64,000 nucleotides of DNA from Bacteriovorax sp. PP10 (GTDB taxonomy: Bacteria > Bdellovibrionota > Bacteriovoracia > Bacteriovoracales > Bacteriovoracaceae). The position numbers and the translations under genes are program-made. Positions 35,479 through 44,093 of the stretch are shown piece by piece. Positions within the stretch are counted from its first letter, which is position 1. The number at the start of each line of letters is the position of its first letter. The stretch spans positions 744,001-808,000 of the forward strand of contig NZ_JAYGJQ010000002.1 in NCBI RefSeq assembly GCF_035013165.1, read 5' to 3'. The notes under the pieces were generated by a model. That model was not told the origin of the DNA, did not search any database, and saw only the letters and a list, made by a program, of their open reading frames with translations.

Positions 35479-36357
35479 ATGTTTTTAGAAGACAAAAAAT
35501 ATTTTCAAGTGGATGTTTTTGGAAAAAGTGGAATGAAAGGAAATCCCGTCGCCGTATTTTTTGGCGGTAAAGATCTTTCAACAGAAGAGATGCAAAAAAT
35601 TGCAACTTGGATGAACTTATCAGAAACAACTTTCGTACTTCCTCCAACAAATCCTAAGGCCGACTACAAACTTAGAATATTTGATCCATTATCCGAAATG
35701 AAATTTGCAGGCCATCCAACACTTGGTTCCGCAAAAGCTTTTTTGGCCGCAGGTCATGCTTCAAAAGATTCACAAAAGTTGATCCAAGAATGTCAGTTAG
35801 GTCTTATTGACGTTTTTATAAGCAGCGATGATATTTTATCTTTTGAGCTTCCAAGCGCTTCATTGATAGAAATTAATAAAGAAGTGAAACGAGAGTTTGC
35901 GGATGCACTTAAAATATCTCATGAGATGGGAGATCTTTTATTACTTGTTGATGTTGGTGCAAGGTGGGTGACAGGAGAACTAAAATCTAAGGAAGAACTT
36001 TTAAATTTGAAACCTGATATGCCTCAACTCGCTGCTGTTTCTGACTTTCTTGGAGTTGATGGTGTGACTTTGTTTGCCAAGGATCAAAACGACAATGGGC
36101 CTATTGAGGTTCGCTCTTTTGCTCCGGCGATGAATGTAAATGAAGATCCAGTTTGTGGCAGTGGTAATGCCTCTGTTGGATTTTATATTTTGAAAAACAA
36201 ATTAGCGATTGGCCCTAAGTACACTTCTCAACAGGGAAGAGCTATGGGGCGAAATGGGGAATTAAAAATTGAATTAATTGGGGAGCGCGTTCGTGTGGGC
36301 GGGCAGACGAAAGTTTGGCTCAAAGGCGAATATAGTACCGATGACCTTAACGGGTAA
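35479..36357 (+). CDS. PhzF-family epimerase/isomerase-like protein
   Basis: A 292-residue protein, the family's usual length. Signature motifs are YFQVDVFGKSGMKGNPVAVFF, NLSETTFVLPP (the catalytic Glu in SETTF), EMKFAGHPTLGSAKAF and NEDPVCGSGNASVGFYI. The family folds like diaminopimelate epimerase and uses the Glu as acid-base, as in phenazine biosynthesis PhzF; most bacterial members have unknown substrates. AAGGAG lies 8 bases before ATG. No phenazine genes are nearby, so this is not a phenazine cluster. Confidence 0.92.
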   Translation: MFLEDKKYFQVDVFGKSGMKGNPVAVFFGGKDLSTEEMQKIATWMNLSETTFVLPPTNPKADYKLRIFDPLSEMKFAGHPTLGSAKAFLAAGHASKDSQKLIQECQLGLIDVFISSDDILSFELPSASLIEINKEVKREFADALKISHEMGDLLLLVDVGARWVTGELKSKEELLNLKPDMPQLAAVSDFLGVDGVTLFAKDQNDNGPIEVRSFAPAMNVNEDPVCGSGNASVGFYILKNKLAIGPKYTSQQGRAMGRNGELKIELIGERVRVGGQTKVWLKGEYSTDDLNG

Positions 36358-36461
36358 ACTTTAGAGAAGTTGAAGTTGTATTGCGCATATGTGAACGACC
36401 TTTCTGGTACGAGAGTTGCACTTTATCTTTTGGAGAAAAATATAAACCAAAGGATAAATCT

Positions 36462-36965
36462 ATGGACACAACTCTCAACAGCAGCACGGAAACAGAAGAA
36501 AAAATCCATTTAGAATCTTCGCCCATTGTTAAAGTTGCACGAATGTTTCACGCACCAATCGAGCGAGTTTGGAGAGCGTGGTCAAATGAGGAGCTTGTAA
36601 AGCAGTGGTGGGGACCTGAAAGCTACACTGCCCCAAGTGCTAAAATCAATTTTCAGGTAGGAGGTAAATCTTTACTGGCCATGCAAGATTCGAAAGGGAA
36701 AATTGTCTGGAGTGGTGGAGTCTATAAAGAAATTGTTCCCTATAAAAAAATTGTGACTACTGATTATTTTTCTGATGAAAATGGAAATATGCCTGGTAAA
36801 TGGTCACTTGATTATCTTATCACCGTTGAGTTTAGTATTACTGAAGAAGGGCAAACTAAAATGACTATCGCCCATGAAGGTATACCAAAAGAAATACATG
36901 ATGATTGTGTTGCTGGCTGGAATAGTTCAATTAATAAGCTTCAAAGACTTGTAGAGCATCACTAA
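36462..36965 (+). CDS. AHSA1-type SRPBCC protein (paralogue of 30123-30650)
   Basis: A 167-residue protein from MDTTLNSSTETEEK, with AAAGGA 8 bases upstream; the in-frame extension upstream is not protein-like. It shares WWGPESYTAPSAKINFQVGG, WSGGVYKEIVPYKKIVTTDYF and GWNSSINKLQRLVEHH with the other copy. It lies 104 bases after the PhzF-like gene, and a hairpin follows its stop. Recent duplication is likely. Confidence 0.9.
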   Translation: MDTTLNSSTETEEKIHLESSPIVKVARMFHAPIERVWRAWSNEELVKQWWGPESYTAPSAKINFQVGGKSLLAMQDSKGKIVWSGGVYKEIVPYKKIVTTDYFSDENGNMPGKWSLDYLITVEFSITEEGQTKMTIAHEGIPKEIHDDCVAGWNSSINKLQRLVEHH

Positions 36966-36980
36966 TAAGGAGAGTGAATT

Positions 36981-37005
36981 CCAGCAGATTTTTTAAGTCT
37001 GCTGG
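36981..37005. terminator. Hairpin terminator related to the dispersed repeat
   Basis: CCAGCAGATTT (36981-36991) pairs with AAGTCTGCTGG (36995-37005) with one G-U pair. The stem shares CCAGCAGA(C/T)TT with the dispersed repeat family and separates two convergent genes. Confidence 0.75.
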
Positions 37006-37017
37006 AGTTTACGATTA

Positions 37018-39156
37018 TTAAAAAATATAATTAATTCCAGACGAAAAATTCTGAGAAAGATACTTAAACTTCGCATCAGGAGAGTCTTGCTTCAAGATCT
37101 CATATTTAAACAATACCGAAAAACTACTCGCAAACGTTTTAGTAAGCGAAGCACCCAGGAAATAATTCTCTTCGCTATCTCTCTTGGCAATCGTCCCTGT
37201 GTTGCTTAGGAAACGAAGTCCACCCCAGATATCATAATTCATATTCCACTTAAGAGTTGTCATGAAGAAATTTAACTTCGTTGACCAATTTGTCGTCGCA
37301 CCATAACGGTCTTGGAAAATTTTGTTCCAGTCTACTGAAAGTTTCACCAGGCGCGTATCATTAATGGAAACGATTTCAGAAATCTCTATCTGATGTCTTG
37401 TCCCGTCGTCATCAAAAGCGCTGTGATAAGTTTCATAGTGATAGTCGAGAGTGGTTGCAAATGTTTTTTGTCCCAGAATGAGTTTTGTAAAACCAAATCT
37501 CCACGAGTCTTCTTGGGTCGTAAAATCGTCCTGAAACTCTTGTGCCTGTCTTCTTTTACCTTTTTCGATACTGACAAATGTCTGGTACTTCATTTCTTTG
37601 GAAGATGAACTATATCCAAAGTCTGAACCAACGTAATAAGTAATTTGATCAAAAGATTTCAAATAAATATTGCTACCGATGTAGTTGAGGTTTCGAAGTG
37701 CGAAGTGGGGACGTACAAAAAAGTTCGTGTAGAAATTCTTTTGAACTTTAAAATTCAGGTTCGTTTCAGAGACAACAGTGTCCTGTCGTACAATATTTCG
37801 GTCATACATATTATACTTATCAGTATTGATGTGGCCGAAATCAAAACTTTGATTGAATTTAATTTTTAGATAATTAACTAAAGGAACACTGTCTTTTGCT
37901 TCTTTGATTTTAGTTAAGAAAATATCATGAACAGTATAGTTTAATAAATCGGCCGTTTTGTTAAGAAGTAGAGACGAAGTGTCTTCCGCCACGTTAACTC
38001 CTGAACCAACCAAGTCAGCACCTTTCCCAACTGTCGATCCAACAAACCCTGTATTCTCACGAAGCATTGTCGCCGAGTCTTTAATGGTGTTGTAAGTTTT
38101 CTCTCCTACATTTGTCATAGCGTTTGCAACAGGAGTGATCCCACTGTTAAGAGTAGAGGTCACATTATGAAAACCTTTTTGCAGTACATCCGTTGTGAAC
38201 ATGAAACCTTTTAGTGGATGGAGAATTAATCCTGGAGGTGCCACGTACTCACCAGATTCTTCATCAATCCCTCCAAATTCGACAGGAGGATAGTACAGAT
38301 CATTTTGAGCATCGTACTCACTGTCTTCCGGCGGATGAATATAGATCCCGGTTTTTAAATCGAGGTAACCACCACTTTTAATCGTGATATTTCCTCTGGC
38401 CTGGTCTTCAAAATACTCGTCGTTAAGAAAATTCTTGGGAGTTGGAACGAGGTTGTTATCTTTTTTTGATAAGTCGTTTTCAGATTCGATTGATTTAGAT
38501 TCTTTTGGTCTGATAATCTTTTGGCCCGAACCCTCTTTCAATTCCTGGTTAGCATCTAATAGTGCAAACTGAAGCGGCGAAATTTTAATAGGGGGTGAAG
38601 CTTTGGCAGCGTTATAAAAAACACCGGAGATGTATCCAGGAGGAATGCTTATCTTGTCATGCTTTTCAAATTCTTTCTCAGACATTAAGTCATTTGAAGT
38701 ATTTTCGGCAAATTCAACTTTACCTTCATAGGTAAGAACGGTTGAAACATTATTGTCAGGATTATAGATGATGTGAAAATCTGTCCCGCGAATTCCCAAA
38801 GCGGCCGATTTGGTCTTAATAAGAAATTTGTAATCCTTATTATCTTTTTTATCAAAATTGGCCCTTAATTGCCCTCTTAATAAAGCGAGTGTTGAGATTT
38901 TTTGAGCTTTTGCTTTTATGAGCTTGATTGAAGAATTAGGGCCTAATGAAATTCTACCACTATTGGCATAGATGATTTTCACAAAGCTTTTTTCTGAAGT
39001 ATTGATGACATCATCTGTGCGGAGTTCATCGTTAACTTTGAGAAGATCACCGGTTTTTTCTAGCTTAACTTCGCCCCTCAAAGACTCAATTTTAAAGTCA
39101 AAAGCATAAGCGTTAAGTGTTCCAAGAAGGAAGCTGATATATAAAATTTTTTGCAT
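37018..39156 (-). CDS. FecR-domain protein with a C-terminal outer-membrane-barrel-like region
   Basis: A 712-residue protein with a signal peptide (cleavage near AYA, residue 18). A FecR-like domain spans about 25-160 (VKIIYANSGRISLGPNSSIKLI, LLRGQLRANF, KSAALGIRGTDFHI, VLTYEGKVEF). A charged and proline-rich middle follows (170-330), then a helical stretch (TPVANAMTNVGEKTYNTIKDSATMLREN), then about 250 residues of alternating beta strands ending in Phe (FSSGINYIF), typical of an outer-membrane barrel. FecR domains bind or sense in the periplasm. The whole may be a large surface or export protein. Confidence 0.8.
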   Translation of the reverse strand: MQKILYISFLLGTLNAYAFDFKIESLRGEVKLEKTGDLLKVNDELRTDDVINTSEKSFVKIIYANSGRISLGPNSSIKLIKAKAQKISTLALLRGQLRANFDKKDNKDYKFLIKTKSAALGIRGTDFHIIYNPDNNVSTVLTYEGKVEFAENTSNDLMSEKEFEKHDKISIPPGYISGVFYNAAKASPPIKISPLQFALLDANQELKEGSGQKIIRPKESKSIESENDLSKKDNNLVPTPKNFLNDEYFEDQARGNITIKSGGYLDLKTGIYIHPPEDSEYDAQNDLYYPPVEFGGIDEESGEYVAPPGLILHPLKGFMFTTDVLQKGFHNVTSTLNSGITPVANAMTNVGEKTYNTIKDSATMLRENTGFVGSTVGKGADLVGSGVNVAEDTSSLLLNKTADLLNYTVHDIFLTKIKEAKDSVPLVNYLKIKFNQSFDFGHINTDKYNMYDRNIVRQDTVVSETNLNFKVQKNFYTNFFVRPHFALRNLNYIGSNIYLKSFDQITYYVGSDFGYSSSSKEMKYQTFVSIEKGKRRQAQEFQDDFTTQEDSWRFGFTKLILGQKTFATTLDYHYETYHSAFDDDGTRHQIEISEIVSINDTRLVKLSVDWNKIFQDRYGATTNWSTKLNFFMTTLKWNMNYDIWGGLRFLSNTGTIAKRDSEENYFLGASLTKTFASSFSVLFKYEILKQDSPDAKFKYLSQNFSSGINYIF

Positions 39157-39416
39157 TTCATAATGTTACTAGAGGATCTGATTTGGCACTACATAAATAT
39201 TAATTGATCATATTAGTGGACCTATTTTAAATTCATTTTGAAAATTTCAATTGTCCTATCCCAAGCAAGTGCCGCTGCTTCTTTGTTATACCTAGGCGTT
39301 GAATAGTTTTGATTCATTAAGTAAAGATTAGATAAGAATAATGAGTTTGCCATAGGAGTATTAAGGCATAGAATGATAAAGAAGCTTTTTAGGCTTTATT
39401 AAATTAAGGGGTGTGT

Positions 39417-39707
39417 ATGTTAAAAGTTTTATTGGTAAGTTCTGTTTTTTTATCTATGAATGCTTTTTCACAGACACAAAATAAACCTGATCCCAACTCA
39501 CAAATTAATGCTGACGAACAAGTTAATGGATTGCCTGGTGGTTCGGCAGGGGCAGCTTACTCAGTGAGAACTAAAAAAAGATCTATCAAAGCACCGGCCG
39601 TTATTGCACCTGTTGAGAATACGACTCCAGCAAACTGTGCGGATAGTTTAGGCGGGAAAGGGAGTGCTAATTTTACAGCGTGTGAAGCTGCTAAAAGAAC
39701 CAGATAA
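39417..39707 (+). CDS. Small secreted hypothetical protein
   Basis: A 96-residue protein. I start at ATG 39417 because AAGGGG lies 5 bases before it; a GTG two codons upstream overlaps that site. The signal peptide ends near AFS (residue 18). The mature part is low-complexity and Ala/Pro-rich, with two Cys (ANCADSLG, FTACEAAKR) that could form a disulfide. It is followed by a strong terminator. Function unknown. Confidence 0.65.
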   Translation: MLKVLLVSSVFLSMNAFSQTQNKPDPNSQINADEQVNGLPGGSAGAAYSVRTKKRSIKAPAVIAPVENTTPANCADSLGGKGSANFTACEAAKRTR

Positions 39708-39721
39708 GATCATGGCACTGG

Positions 39722-39747
39722 AGCGCAACAATAAAAGTTGCGCCTTT
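39722..39747. terminator. Bidirectional terminator
   Basis: GCGCAAC (39723-39729) and GTTGCGC (39737-39743) form a GC-rich stem followed by CTTTACC, between the convergent small secreted gene and the ogt gene. Confidence 0.75.
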
Positions 39748-40234
39748 ACCTCATTGATTTGGCCTCAAGATCAAGTAGTAATTCTTTACTTCTAAGTCCG
39801 CCAGCAAAACCTGTCAGCTTTCCATTTTTTCCAATGACTCGATGGCATGGAACAACTATAGAGATAGGGTTTTTTCCATTTGCTGCGCCGACGGCACGTG
39901 AAGCTTTTGGTGATCCCATTTTTGTCGCCAATTCACCATAGCTACGAGTTTCACCAAATGGAATTTGACGAAGTTCATTCCAAACCATTTGTTGAAAAGA
40001 AGTTCCCATTGGATTTAAAGGCAAATCAAATACTTTCCTTTTTCCGGTAAAATATTCTTTTAATTGGTTTTCTGTTTTTAGCAGAATGGGGTGTTTATCC
40101 GAGATTCCCATTTTATCTAAACGTACTCTACCTAACTTTTCTTTTTCCCATAAAATCGCAACAAGCGCTTCATCAGTTGCAACTAGTTTTAATTTTCCGA
40201 CGGGAGAATTGATTTCTTTAAAAAATAGTTTCAT
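39746..40234 (-). CDS. ogt: Methylated-DNA--protein-cysteine methyltransferase
   Basis: A 162-residue protein starting at MKLFFKEINS, with AAGG upstream. The active-site motif PCHRV has the acceptor Cys130. The DNA-binding helix region PFGETRSYGELATKMGSPKASRAVGAANGKN and the final G-FAGGL motif are all present. It repairs O6-alkylguanine by transferring the alkyl group to itself. No Ada domain precedes it, so it is the Ogt/MGMT type. Confidence 0.95.
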   Translation of the reverse strand: MKLFFKEINSPVGKLKLVATDEALVAILWEKEKLGRVRLDKMGISDKHPILLKTENQLKEYFTGKRKVFDLPLNPMGTSFQQMVWNELRQIPFGETRSYGELATKMGSPKASRAVGAANGKNPISIVVPCHRVIGKNGKLTGFAGGLRSKELLLDLEAKSMR

Positions 40235-40397
40235 ACATTTTTCCTTTTTGTGATTTAGAAGCAGTCTACTGTAAAAACTATTCAAGTTCTGGCCATTTTC
40301 GGACATCAACATTTTTTACAGTCAATTTGCTATAGTATTGGGCAAATTGGCACATAACCTGCTTCTAATATATAGGAACTTTTTTTAGGAGGGTTGT

Positions 40398-41768
40398 ATG
40401 GAAACGATTTTTGAAGACAGACGACAGGCCGGAAAAAAGCTTGCCTCACGAATTAGATTAACCGAGGAAGAAAGATTAAATACAATTGTGCTGGCATTAC
40501 CACGAGGCGGTGTTCCTGTGGCCTATGAAGTAGCACGTGCTCTTAATTGCCCTTTAGACGTTTTGATCGTACGGAAAATTGGTCACCCTCATAATGATGA
40601 ATATGGTATAGGTGCCATGACAGAAGATGGTTCTTATTGGTTAAATCCAGAAGCGTCGGTGAGCCATATTCCGACAGAAACAATTGACTCGATTATCAGG
40701 AAAGAAAAAAAAGAACTTGAACGCAGAATAAAGAAGTATAGAGATCATCCGCTTCCTTCGCTCACTGGGAAAAATGTTATTTTAGTTGATGACGGTCTCG
40801 CGACAGGAGTGACAGCAAAAGTCGCTGCACGATTTGTAAGATCTCAAATGCCTGACAAGATCATCCTCGCAGTGCCTGTGTGCGCTTCTGACTCTGCAAA
40901 AAAAATACGCCAGGAACTCGATCAGCTTATTTGTGTGAATGAGACGAAGTATTTTTTAGGTGTAGGTATGTTTTATAAAAAATTTGATCAAACTACTGAT
41001 GAGGAAGTTATGGAACTTTTATCAAGAAGCAGAGGTACGCAATCTCTTGAAATTGAAATTCCCAATGAAGGCGGAATTAAAACTAAAGGAACACTCACTG
41101 TTCCAGATCATGCGAAGGCCATGGTGATCTTTGCTCACGGAAGTGGCAGCAGTCGATTTAGTCCAAGAAATCAGGAAGTAGCAAATGTCTTAAATAAGGC
41201 CGGCATTGCGACACTGTTATTTGATTTACTAACTGAAGATGAGGCCCGTGATCGACATAATGTTTTTGATATTCCTTTTCTTGGAATCAGACTTATTTCA
41301 GCGACAAAGTGGATTAGGCATCAGGAATTTGCTAAGAATTTAGCGATAGGATATTTTGGTGCAAGTACCGGAGGAGCTGCTGCACTTTGGGCAGCAGGAG
41401 AAACGAATAGTAATATTGCGGCGGTTGTTTCTCGTGGTGGAAGACCTGACTTAGCGATGGATAGACTGCCTCAAGTTAGTGCACCGACATTATTAATTGT
41501 TGGAGAAGAAGATAAGGATGTTATTAAACTTAATAAACTCGCATTTACTGAATTAAAGAACGCTAAGATCTCACTTATTCCACATGCGACTCATTTATTT
41601 GAAGAGCCTGGGACATTAGAGCAGGTTTCGATGGAAGCGACAGAGTGGTTCCTTAAATACTGTGTAGGTGAAGTGAGTGAAGAAGTTACAGAAGAGTATA
41701 TTCCACCAGAATTTAGTAATGTGCTTCCTTTTAAGAGATATGTAGATCCGAAAAGATATGAACGTTAG
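40398..41768 (+). CDS. Phosphoribosyltransferase fused to a dienelactone-hydrolase-like alpha/beta hydrolase
   Basis: A 456-residue protein. Residues 1-215 are a type I phosphoribosyltransferase-like domain (VLALPRGGVPVAYEVARAL, and the PRPP loop VILVDDGLATGVT). Residues 225-425 are an alpha/beta hydrolase with nucleophile Ser in GYFGASTGGAAALWAA, an acid in IVGEEDKDV and His in IPHATHLFEEPG. The pairing is seen in several bacteria; the substrate is unclear. GGAGG lies 6 bases before ATG. It ends at a palindromic terminator. Confidence 0.9.
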   Translation: METIFEDRRQAGKKLASRIRLTEEERLNTIVLALPRGGVPVAYEVARALNCPLDVLIVRKIGHPHNDEYGIGAMTEDGSYWLNPEASVSHIPTETIDSIIRKEKKELERRIKKYRDHPLPSLTGKNVILVDDGLATGVTAKVAARFVRSQMPDKIILAVPVCASDSAKKIRQELDQLICVNETKYFLGVGMFYKKFDQTTDEEVMELLSRSRGTQSLEIEIPNEGGIKTKGTLTVPDHAKAMVIFAHGSGSSRFSPRNQEVANVLNKAGIATLLFDLLTEDEARDRHNVFDIPFLGIRLISATKWIRHQEFAKNLAIGYFGASTGGAAALWAAGETNSNIAAVVSRGGRPDLAMDRLPQVSAPTLLIVGEEDKDVIKLNKLAFTELKNAKISLIPHATHLFEEPGTLEQVSMEATEWFLKYCVGEVSEEVTEEYIPPEFSNVLPFKRYVDPKRYER

Positions 41769-41775
41769 TGAAGCT

Positions 41776-41807
41776 AGCTGATATCTTAGTTAATTAAGAT
41801 ATCAGCT
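41776..41807. terminator. Bidirectional terminator
   Basis: AGCTGATATCTTA and TAAGATATCAGCT form a perfect 13-base stem with a 6-base loop between convergent genes. Confidence 0.85.
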
Positions 41808-41817
41808 CGCAAATTAT

Positions 41818-42294
41818 CTATAAGTTGTTGCATGTGAAAAGCACTGTTCCACCCATGTGATCACCCGCTTTAAAAATATAACGGCCATCAAATGTCTGGG
41901 TCGTTTTTGTTAAATCAATGACAAAAGCGCCCCACATGCCACTTTCTAATCCAGCAGTATGAATGGCGTCGAATTCTTTAAATTGAGTGTAGCCTTTGTA
42001 TCTAGCAGGTTTATAGTTAAGGTTTGATGAAAGTTTATCAAAAGCAAAGAATCCCAAATAAGAGTTATTAACACCAATCTCTTCATTCTCAATAAACACT
42101 TGTTGAACAAAGATATGGCCAATTACATTTGTTAATTCTTTTGTCTCTTTGTTTACTGTAAAGCTGATTTCAGCATCTACTTTCATTCCATTTGGTTCAT
42201 TTTCTTGAATAGCTTTTTGTGAACGGCAAATGACATCTTCTGAGAAGGCCTGAGTGGCCAGAATAAGTGCAGCAAGGATAATAAGTAATTTCAT
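41818..42294 (-). CDS. Secreted hypothetical protein
   Basis: A 158-residue protein from MKLLIILAALILATQAFSE, with AGGGG 6 bases upstream. The signal peptide ends near AFS. The mature part is beta-rich, with two Cys (VICRSQ and VLFTCNNL) at its two ends, probably a disulfide. Tyr/Phe-rich middle (YLGFFAFDKLSSNLNYKPARYKGY). No family is recognised. Confidence 0.7.
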   Translation of the reverse strand: MKLLIILAALILATQAFSEDVICRSQKAIQENEPNGMKVDAEISFTVNKETKELTNVIGHIFVQQVFIENEEIGVNNSYLGFFAFDKLSSNLNYKPARYKGYTQFKEFDAIHTAGLESGMWGAFVIDLTKTTQTFDGRYIFKAGDHMGGTVLFTCNNL

Positions 42295-42447
42295 TTTTGC
42301 CCCTAATTGATATGTGACTATGTTTTTAAAATAAAACAGAGTTCTAACTGCAAGGTAGGGGCCGTTTAAAATTGCGGCCAATACGGGGGGACATACTGGC
42401 CGTAATTCTATTACGAAAGGGGACATTTACAATGCTTAGTCATTTTA

Positions 42448-42714
42448 TTAAGCAATTTTTCTAAGAGTGCCGTGATCATCAAGTCCTAAGTTCAGTAGGT
42501 AGCATTTATAAGTTGCTCCCACTTTGTAAGGCATCTCAATCTTTTCACATCTGATATCTTTTCCGAAGCGAACAGTGATCTTTGGCATATCCCATCCATC
42601 AGTAATTTGTTCTGGAGCATCTATCAGTTCGTCGAAAATTTTCTCAGCTTGTTTATGATCAAGCATTAGGTCGATATTTAGGTATGAGTGCATTTTTTTT
42701 CTTAAATTTTCCAT
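42448..42714 (-). CDS. Small cytoplasmic hypothetical protein
   Basis: An 88-residue protein with no signal peptide (MENLRKKMHSYLNIDLMLDHKQAEKIFDELIDAP) and beta-like strands (ITVRFGKDIRCEKIEMPYKVGATYKCYLLNLG). AAGGAA lies 8 bases before ATG. It sits 30 bases downstream of a secreted protein gene on the same strand, so they may share a transcript. Function unknown. Confidence 0.65.
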   Translation of the reverse strand: MENLRKKMHSYLNIDLMLDHKQAEKIFDELIDAPEQITDGWDMPKITVRFGKDIRCEKIEMPYKVGATYKCYLLNLGLDDHGTLRKIA

Positions 42715-42744
42715 ATATAATTCCTTTCTTTTTTATTTCTATTA

Positions 42745-43098
42745 TTAATATTTTACTGAAATTGTAATCTGGTTATCATTGATGTCAGCTTGCATGTCTT
42801 TCGAGTACATATTAAGTTCTTGTGAAAAAGTATTAATTGCTCGACCGTCACATCCATATCCATCTTTTACCTCGGCCTTAATTTCGTATACATGACCAGG
42901 TTCGTAGTTATTTAGGTAGGCCATTGAATTTGGCATAAGACATACTGAATCTTTGACTTCATCCTTTTCAGTAACTGTAACTTGAACTCCGTTCATACTT
43001 CTCATTTGGTTATTAACAAAAAGATTCTCTGCGTGTGCCATTCCTGAAAATGCTGTGATTAAAGTTGCAAGTGATAGTAGTGATAATGTCTTTTTCAT
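42745..43098 (-). CDS. Small secreted hypothetical protein
   Basis: A 117-residue protein with a clear signal peptide (LSLLSLATLITAFSGMAHA, cleavage after AHA, residue 23). The mature part is about 94 residues, beta-rich, with two Cys (DSVCLMPN and DGYGCDGR), and ends in ITISVKY. AGGAG lies 6 bases before ATG. It is the first gene of the minus-strand run toward 42448. Confidence 0.7.
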   Translation of the reverse strand: MKKTLSLLSLATLITAFSGMAHAENLFVNNQMRSMNGVQVTVTEKDEVKDSVCLMPNSMAYLNNYEPGHVYEIKAEVKDGYGCDGRAINTFSQELNMYSKDMQADINDNQITISVKY

Positions 43099-43218
43099 AA
43101 TGATCTCCTAAGTAATTTTTTGGCGCTCGTTAGTGAGTGTCTGATTTCTATATCGCAAGGTATGTACCAAGACTTAAATCCCGTAAAAACAATTGGTTAC
43201 GCGCTTTGCAAATGTCGA

Positions 43219-43290
43219 GTTTTCGGCAGTTGCCGGAGTTTCGGCAATGACCTTGTTGGGATTTCGGCAGAAGTGTTGTCGGAATTTCGA
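43219..43290 (+). repeat. Four imperfect 18-23-base tandem repeats with core TTTCGGCA
   Basis: TTTCGGCA occurs at 43221-43228, 43239-43246 and 43262-43269, and a related TTTCGACG begins at 43285. Starts are 18, 23 and 23 bases apart, and each is preceded by a G-rich TTG(T/C)(C/T)GG-like block. They lie in the divergent region between a secreted protein gene and the Spo0M-like gene, 45 bases before its start, which fits operator sites for one regulator. Confidence 0.65.
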
Positions 43291-43335
43291 CGTTCATGTA
43301 ATCTTAGATTCATCATTTTCGACAAAGGTATAGAT

Positions 43336-44091
43336 ATGAAAGCAACAGTTATTTTTAAGCCACTTGAGTACAGTATTGAAGCTGTAGGAGAAAAATGGCA
43401 TCAAGGTGATTTACTAAAAGGTACGTTGAAGATTAAGAATCACAGTGCTGAAAGAATTGAATTACCTTTATTAAAGGTTGCTGTGTGTGAAGGTCATTAT
43501 AAGAAAATTAAAGCAAAAGATGCGAAGGGATGGAAATGCATCTCCGAGAATGTTCTTGCTGAAAATTTAACTATTAATCCTTCCGAAGAAAAAGATTACT
43601 CATTTGAATTTAAATTAGCTGAGACATGTGCGATCACAGATAAAACTGGATCTCTCTATCTGGCATTCTTTGATAAAGATGAAGCCATTCCTGCTGGGAA
43701 TATTGAATTAGTTATTGCACCCAAAATAATCGTAAAGCAGATCCTGGAGATTTTTGAAAACTTCCTTCGCTTTAAAGTTAAAGAAACAAAGTCTGGTAAA
43801 GGGATGGTTGAAATAAAACTCGTTCCTCCAACTTCTCGTGAGCTTTCTAATGTCGATGGATTACTTCTAAGTATTTCTGAAGTTGATAAGAATTTAACAC
43901 TTAAGTATTTTTTCAATTTCCGCATTCTAAATATTGCTGGTGCCACTATGCAGTCAGAAAAAGCGACAAAAGAAGTAGAGCAGAATTTTACTTCGAAGCA
44001 GTACCTGATTTATGGGGATTCGATTAACCAGGATTTTATTATTCAGTCAGTTCAGGAAGTCTTGAATGGCGTGAAGACTAAGATGCTTTAA
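43336..44091 (+). CDS. Spo0M-like (arrestin-fold) protein
   Basis: A 251-residue protein from MKATVIFKPLEYS; AAAGGT lies 8 bases upstream. The beta-rich domain WHQGDLLKGTLKIKNHSAERIELPLLKVAV resembles Spo0M/arrestin-like proteins, whose two beta sandwiches bind partners; identity is low. The frame stays open upstream to 43120 through the tandem repeats, but that part lacks protein character and a start signal. It is 2 bases from the next gene, so they form an operon. Confidence 0.65.
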   Translation: MKATVIFKPLEYSIEAVGEKWHQGDLLKGTLKIKNHSAERIELPLLKVAVCEGHYKKIKAKDAKGWKCISENVLAENLTINPSEEKDYSFEFKLAETCAITDKTGSLYLAFFDKDEAIPAGNIELVIAPKIIVKQILEIFENFLRFKVKETKSGKGMVEIKLVPPTSRELSNVDGLLLSISEVDKNLTLKYFFNFRILNIAGATMQSEKATKEVEQNFTSKQYLIYGDSINQDFIIQSVQEVLNGVKTKML

Positions 44092-44093
44092 GA

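Noticed and set aside
35479-36357. A phenazine biosynthesis gene
   Set aside because: PhzF motifs are present but no other phz genes lie near; the family is broad.
43120-43335. An N-terminal extension of the Spo0M-like protein
   Set aside because: The open frame runs through the tandem repeats but starts without a binding site; the start at 43336 has AAAGGT and a normal domain start.
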